This document shows, one piece after another, positions 60,548-64,000 of a stretch of 64,000 nucleotides of DNA (within the stretch, counting starts at the first letter, position 1; each line of letters starts with the position of its first letter). The DNA lies in NCBI GenBank assembly GCA_019912395.1, contig JAIOIH010000042.1, forward strand, positions 170,100-234,099. Reading direction: 5' to 3'. The notes under the pieces were generated by a model. The model made no database searches, was not told the origin of the DNA, and saw nothing but the letters and a program-made list of their open reading frames with translations. Made by a program: the position numbers and the translations under genes. Source of the DNA: Flavobacteriales bacterium. Lineage in GTDB: Bacteria > Bacteroidota > Bacteroidia > Flavobacteriales_F > PHOS-HE28.

Positions 60548-60907
60548 ATGCACGATCACACGAAACTTCGCATTTGGAACGATGGTCTTGACCTGGTCGA
60601 AGAGGTTTACAAGGCCACCGGCATCTTCCCGAAGGATGAACGATTCGGGCTTACAAGTCAAGTCCGCCGATCCGCAGTGTCCATGCCGTCTAATATCGCC
60701 GAAGGCGCAGGTCGCAGAACAGATGGTGAGTTCAAGCAATTCTTGGGCATTGCGGTGGGATCAAGTTGCGAACTGCACACCCAGCTCATTATCGCGAACA
60801 GGCTCGGCTTCATGGAAACAGCTGTGCTGACAAAACTTTCGGAAAGGATCGTCGGTATTCAAAAAGGAGTATTCAAATTGGACGGCACGCTTGCCAGTAA
60901 GAAGTAG
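60548..60907 (+). CDS. Four-helix-bundle protein (23S rRNA IVS/Avd-like)
   Basis: The 119-aa protein fits the small four-helix-bundle family found in rRNA intervening sequences and resembling Avd of diversity-generating retroelements: LRIWNDGLDLVEEVYKATGIFPKDERFGLTSQVRRSAVSMPSNIAEGAGR, then FLGIAVGSSCELHTQL. Function is unknown; the family binds nucleic acid in the Avd case. It lies between beta-ureidopropionase and preT and is bounded on both sides by GTACC-type repeats, unlike its neighbours. It has no metabolic link to them and looks like a small insertion. Confidence 0.88.
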   Translation: MHDHTKLRIWNDGLDLVEEVYKATGIFPKDERFGLTSQVRRSAVSMPSNIAEGAGRRTDGEFKQFLGIAVGSSCELHTQLIIANRLGFMETAVLTKLSERIVGIQKGVFKLDGTLASKK

Positions 60908-60925
60908 TCACAACCACTCACCTCT

Positions 60926-60966
60926 GGTACACGGTACCCAATACCCTGTACCCGGTACCCTGTACC
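60926..60966. repeat. GTACC-type repeat abutting the preT start
   Basis: Units GGTACACGGTACCCAATACC and CTGTACCCGGTACCCTGTACC run up to two bases before the preT ATG at 60969. They occupy the place where a ribosome-binding site would be. Confidence 0.7.
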
Positions 60967-60968
60967 AA

Positions 60969-62312
60969 ATGGCAGAATACAAGAAACCCACCTCCGAGGC
61001 CGAATTCGCGGCCAATTTCTCGCCGAAGAAGCCGCTCATGTCGGACACCGAGGCGTACTACGAGAGCTCGCGCTGTCTGTATTGTTACGACGCACCGTGC
61101 ATCACCGCATGCCCAACGGGGATCGACATCCCGCTCTTCATCCGGCAGATCAACAGCGGCAACAAAGAGGGTTCCGCCAAGACGATCTACGAGAGCAATT
61201 GGATGGGCCATGCCTGCGGGAATGTGTGCCCCACCGAGGAACTTTGCGAGGGAGCGTGCGTGTACAACCACAGCGATGTTAAGCCCATCGAGATCGGACG
61301 TTTGCAGGCGCATGCCACCGACAAGGTGATCCGATCGAAGAAGAAGCTCTTCCGCGCCGGCAAGGACACAGGTAAAAAGATAGCCGTGATCGGGGCCGGA
61401 CCTGCGGGCATTTCCGCCGCTTGCGAATTGCGCATGCTCGGCCACGCGGTGGACATCTTCGAAGCGAAGGCCAAGCCCAGCGGCCTCTGTGTTTATGGCG
61501 TAGCGCCGTACAAGCTCACCAACGAAGAGGCTTTGGACGAGATCGCCTACTTGCAGGATCAGTTCGGTTTCACGGTCCAGTACAACAAGCCGATCAACGG
61601 TCGTGCGGACTTTGAGAAATTGGAGAAAGGCTACGACGCGATCTTCATCGGTATCGGGCTGGGTGCTACCTCATCGCTCGGAATTCCCGGCGAGGATAAG
61701 CAGGGCGTTATCGGCGCGCTGGAGTTCGTGGAAGAACTGCGGATGAAGCACCACAAGACGACCGTCGGCAAAAAGGTGATCGTGCTCGGTGGCGGCAACA
61801 CGGCCATGGACGCCGCGAGCGAGAGTTGCCGCATGGGCGCGGAAAGCGTCACCATCGCCTATCGTCGTGGACCTGAGGAAATGGGTGCGTATCCCTTCGA
61901 ATTCGATCTTGCGAAAAAGAGCGGAGCCAAGGCGTTGTTCAATGTCACGCCTATTGAAGTGATGGGAAGTAAAGAAGTGACCGGCGTGAAATTCATCCGG
62001 AACAAAGCCGCTTACGGCAAGATCGAGGCGATCCCCGGCAGCGAGTTCGTGGAAGCCTGCGACATGGTGTTGCTCGGCACCGGCCAAGGCAAGCAGGTGG
62101 AATTGCTGGAGCAGATCAGTGGTGTGAAACTGGAGCACAAGAGCCGCATTCTCGATGACCGCGGCCGCCTTGTGGTGAACGAACAGTACCAAACCAACAA
62201 CCCGAAGTACTTCGCTGCGGGCGACGCGGTGAACGGCGGTGTGGAAGTGGTGAATGCAGCTGCGGAAGCGAAGCAAGCGGCACACGGGATCGATCAATAC
62301 TTGAAGAAATAA
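60969..62312 (+). CDS. preT: NAD-dependent dihydropyrimidine dehydrogenase, PreT subunit
   Basis: The 447-aa subunit is related to glutamate-synthase small subunits and carries Fe-S clusters plus FAD/NAD domains that feed electrons to PreA. The N-terminal cysteines (SSRCLYCYDAPCITACPTGID, CGNVCPTEELCEGAC) bind the clusters. FAD motif: IAVIGAGPAGISAACEL; NAD motif: VIVLGGGNTAMDAA; late GDAVNGG. preA follows four bases downstream. ATG at 60969 follows the GTACC repeat directly; an upstream in-frame ATG would run through that repeat and was rejected. Confidence 0.94.
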   Translation: MAEYKKPTSEAEFAANFSPKKPLMSDTEAYYESSRCLYCYDAPCITACPTGIDIPLFIRQINSGNKEGSAKTIYESNWMGHACGNVCPTEELCEGACVYNHSDVKPIEIGRLQAHATDKVIRSKKKLFRAGKDTGKKIAVIGAGPAGISAACELRMLGHAVDIFEAKAKPSGLCVYGVAPYKLTNEEALDEIAYLQDQFGFTVQYNKPINGRADFEKLEKGYDAIFIGIGLGATSSLGIPGEDKQGVIGALEFVEELRMKHHKTTVGKKVIVLGGGNTAMDAASESCRMGAESVTIAYRRGPEEMGAYPFEFDLAKKSGAKALFNVTPIEVMGSKEVTGVKFIRNKAAYGKIEAIPGSEFVEACDMVLLGTGQGKQVELLEQISGVKLEHKSRILDDRGRLVVNEQYQTNNPKYFAAGDAVNGGVEVVNAAAEAKQAAHGIDQYLKK

Positions 62313-62316
62313 GGAC

Positions 62317-63666
62317 ATGGCAGATCTGAGAACGAACCTCGCGGGCATCAAAAGCCCGAACCCCTTTTGGCTCGCCTCCGCGCCGCCGACCAACTCCGGC
62401 TACCAGATCATGAAGGCCTTTGATGCGGGCTGGGGCGGTGCCGTATGGAAGACCCTCGGTGTGCCCGTGGTGAACGTGAGCAGCCGTTACGGCACCCTGA
62501 ACTACCGCGACAACCGGATGATGGGCTTCAACAACATCGAGCTGATCACCGACCGGCCGCTGAAGGACAACCTGCGTGAGATCAGTGAGGTAAAGAAGCG
62601 CTTTCCGGACCATGCCGTGATCGCTTCGCTGATGGTGGAAACGCGTGAGGAGTGGCACAACATCGTCCGCGATGTGGAAAACGCCGGTGCGGACGGGATC
62701 GAGCTGAACTTCGGTTGCCCGCACGGCATGTGCGAGCGCGGCATGGGCAGTGCCGTGGGGCAAGAACCCAAGGTACTGCAGACCATCGTGGAATGGGTGA
62801 AGGAGGTGGCGAAGATTCCCGTGATCGTGAAGCTCACGCCGAACATCTCGGACATCACACGGCCAGCCCGTGCGGCCCAGGTCGGTGGCGGCGATGCGAT
62901 CTCCTTGATCAACACCATCCAAAGCGTGATCGGCGTGGACCTCGACACGTTCGTGCCTTTTCCCAACGTGGACGGCAAAAGCACGAACGGCGGCTATTGC
63001 GGCCCTGCCGTGAAGCCCATTGCGCTCAACATGTTGAAGAATTGCGCTCAGCATCCGGATATCACCATTCCCATCAGCGGGATCGGTGGCGTGGAGACCT
63101 GGCGCGATGCGGCGGAGTTCATCCTGCTGGGCGCCACCTCCGTGCAGGTCTGCACCGCCGTGATGCACTTCGGCTTCGGCATCATCCGCGACCTCAAGAC
63201 GGGCCTGGAGCGCTACATGGATGAGAAAGGCTTCGAGACTTTGGACGATTTCCGCGGGAAGGCACTACCGAACATCCTGCACTGGGAAGACCTCAACCTG
63301 AAATACAAGGTGGTGGCGGAGATCCACAAGGAGAAGTGCATCGGCTGCCAGCTTTGCTACACCGCCTGCGAGGACGGCGCACACCAGGCCATCGCGCTAA
63401 GCAGCGATCCCACGGACCGCAAGCCGACCATCATCGAGGAGAATTGCGTGGGCTGCAACCTCTGCTCCATTGTTTGCCCCGTGGAGGATTGCATCACCAT
63501 GGAGCGCCGCGACGACGGCAAGGAGCACCTCACCTGGGGCGATCGCACGCGTGCCGGGGACATTCCGAAGACTTTCGATGATCCATTGGCCGGTGGCTTG
63601 CACCATTGGGTGCCGGAGCCTGCGGAGGCGCTGGCGAAGGTAAAGCCGCGGCATTACAGAGGCTGA
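62317..63666 (+). CDS. preA: NAD-dependent dihydropyrimidine dehydrogenase, PreA subunit
   Basis: The 449-aa subunit has the FMN-binding TIM barrel that reduces uracil or thymine (ELNFGCPHGMCERGMGSAVGQ holds the active-site cysteine region; IPISGIGGVETWRDA binds FMN phosphate). Two 4Fe-4S motifs close the protein: CIGCQLCYTAC and CVGCNLCSIVCPVEDC. It starts four bases after preT, so the two are coupled. A hairpin 10 bases after the stop probably ends the transcript. Confidence 0.95.
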   Translation: MADLRTNLAGIKSPNPFWLASAPPTNSGYQIMKAFDAGWGGAVWKTLGVPVVNVSSRYGTLNYRDNRMMGFNNIELITDRPLKDNLREISEVKKRFPDHAVIASLMVETREEWHNIVRDVENAGADGIELNFGCPHGMCERGMGSAVGQEPKVLQTIVEWVKEVAKIPVIVKLTPNISDITRPARAAQVGGGDAISLINTIQSVIGVDLDTFVPFPNVDGKSTNGGYCGPAVKPIALNMLKNCAQHPDITIPISGIGGVETWRDAAEFILLGATSVQVCTAVMHFGFGIIRDLKTGLERYMDEKGFETLDDFRGKALPNILHWEDLNLKYKVVAEIHKEKCIGCQLCYTACEDGAHQAIALSSDPTDRKPTIIEENCVGCNLCSIVCPVEDCITMERRDDGKEHLTWGDRTRAGDIPKTFDDPLAGGLHHWVPEPAEALAKVKPRHYRG

Positions 63667-63676
63667 TCGGAACGAA

Positions 63677-63705
63677 AAAGGCCCCAGCTACACGCTGAGG
63701 TCTTT
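63677..63705. terminator. Terminator hairpin after preA
   Basis: AAAGGCCCCAGC (63677-63688) pairs with GCTGAGGTCTTT (63694-63705), one mismatch and one G-U pair, loop of five. T-runs on the minus strand and a partial one on the plus strand allow use from both sides. Confidence 0.7.
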
Positions 63706-63707
63706 CG

Positions 63708-63797
63708 CTCCCCGGGCTGGACTTGCCCCGATATGTATCGGGGCAGCGACCCCTTGATCAACAGTCAGGTGCTCTAACCTCCCGACGGATTCGGGGA
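63708..63797 (-). pseudogene. tRNA-Asn-like sequence disrupted by two palindromes
   Basis: On the minus strand GGTTAGAGCACCTGACTGTT, GATCAAGGGGTCGCTG and CAAGTCCAGC match tRNA-Asn pieces (anticodon loop CTGTTGA, anticodon GTT; one mismatch in the anticodon stem). The acceptor halves TCCCCGA and CCGGGGA still nearly pair. But the 5' D-arm is replaced by a CCCCGAATCCGTCGGG palindrome, and the T-loop start by CCCCGATACATATCGGGG. It cannot fold as a normal tRNA. It lies 20 bases after the stop of the GIY-YIG gene, on the same strand. Confidence 0.6.
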
Positions 63798-63816
63798 TGT
63801 GCTAAACCAAGAAGGT

Positions 63817-64000
63817 TTAAGTCATTCTCTGATTTCGAAACCTCTGTAATTGATACTCCCTGTATTGATCTTCTTGGATCAGTCGCTTGATCACCGCAAT
63901 GCTCTTCTGGGATTTGATCCAGCGTTCCAATGCGCGGGCATGGGCCCGATCATCGCAAGCGACCACAAGCTGGATGCTCCAGTCGGTGGCAATGGCTGTG
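63817..64000 (-). CDS. GIY-YIG nuclease family protein, C-terminal part (runs off window)
   Basis: The last 60 codons of a minus-strand gene enter from the right edge: DWSIQLVVACDDRAHARALE, then RWIKSQKSIAVIKRLI and a basic tail ending in RNQRMT. The block 'HARALERWIKSQKS' resembles the conserved C-terminal part of small stand-alone GIY-YIG proteins of Bacteroidota. The catalytic GIY-YIG motif itself lies outside the window, so the family is inferred from this part only. Confidence 0.6.
   Translation of the reverse strand, partial: TAIATDWSIQLVVACDDRAHARALERWIKSQKSIAVIKRLIQEDQYREYQLQRFRNQRMT

Noticed and set aside
63708..63797. Intact tRNA-Asn gene
   Set aside because: The anticodon arm and parts of the T-arm fit, but the D-arm 5' half and T-loop are replaced by palindromes, so a functional fold is not possible.

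Overview
The window looks like a chromosomal piece of a GC-rich Bacteroidota, most likely a Flavobacteriales lineage. The taxon is inferred from content: gldH next to ricT, holB and a class A PBP; a PorZ-like type IX secretion component next to recO; a DUF4292/EnvC-like/tatA/gatA block; and promoters of the Bacteroidota type (TAnnTTTG and a TAnnTTCG variant) that often sit only a few bases before the start codon. Shine-Dalgarno sequences are mostly absent. No rRNA, CRISPR array or transposase gene is visible.

Left part (1-18.6 kb): a small conserved-looking protein and a SiaB-like GHKL kinase diverge from a fused HD-phosphohydrolase/polyphosphate kinase 1. Then come tRNA-Ala(GGC), a fructosamine-kinase family protein, the minus-strand holB / ricT-gldH-mrcA block, pgk, a lipoprotein, and a MORN-repeat / PAS-rich histidine kinase / LytTR regulator operon.

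Middle (18.6-32 kb): a 420-bp intergenic region with 13 GATC sites lies between divergent genes (MORN, rpiB). It is followed by rpiB-M28 peptidase, a TlpA-like lipoprotein, an ALDH7 dehydrogenase, a methyltransferase and mnmG. Three identical 14-bp parS-like palindromes lie before, inside and after mnmG, so this part may be close to the replication origin. A receiver / NtrC-type regulator / CHASE3 histidine kinase operon and a membrane protein follow.

Cell-envelope and housekeeping block (32.7-50.2 kb): dut, a nucleotidyltransferase, a TPR lipoprotein, DUF4292 and an EnvC-like factor are chained by overlapping starts and followed by tatA, gatA and a LysM lytic transglycosylase. Minus-strand genes follow: oligopeptidase B, recO-porZ, tRNA-Cys, folB-gltX and a small GNAT. 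A short ssb closes the block.

Right part (50.4-63.7 kb): all genes point right and together give a complete reductive pyrimidine catabolic route. These are an NCS1 permease, PreT/PreA dihydropyrimidine dehydrogenase, dihydropyrimidinase, beta-ureidopropionase, a class III aminotransferase for beta-alanine, and MmsA, which yields acetyl-CoA or propionyl-CoA. The cluster is interrupted by a lower-GC stretch with a split rhuM pseudogene flanking an epimerase gene, by an HD phosphohydrolase, by palindromic intergenic repeats, and by a four-helix-bundle gene bounded by GTACC-type repeats. The window ends in a tRNA-Asn-like sequence disrupted by two CCCCGA/CGGGG palindromes, next to the 3' end of a GIY-YIG nuclease gene.
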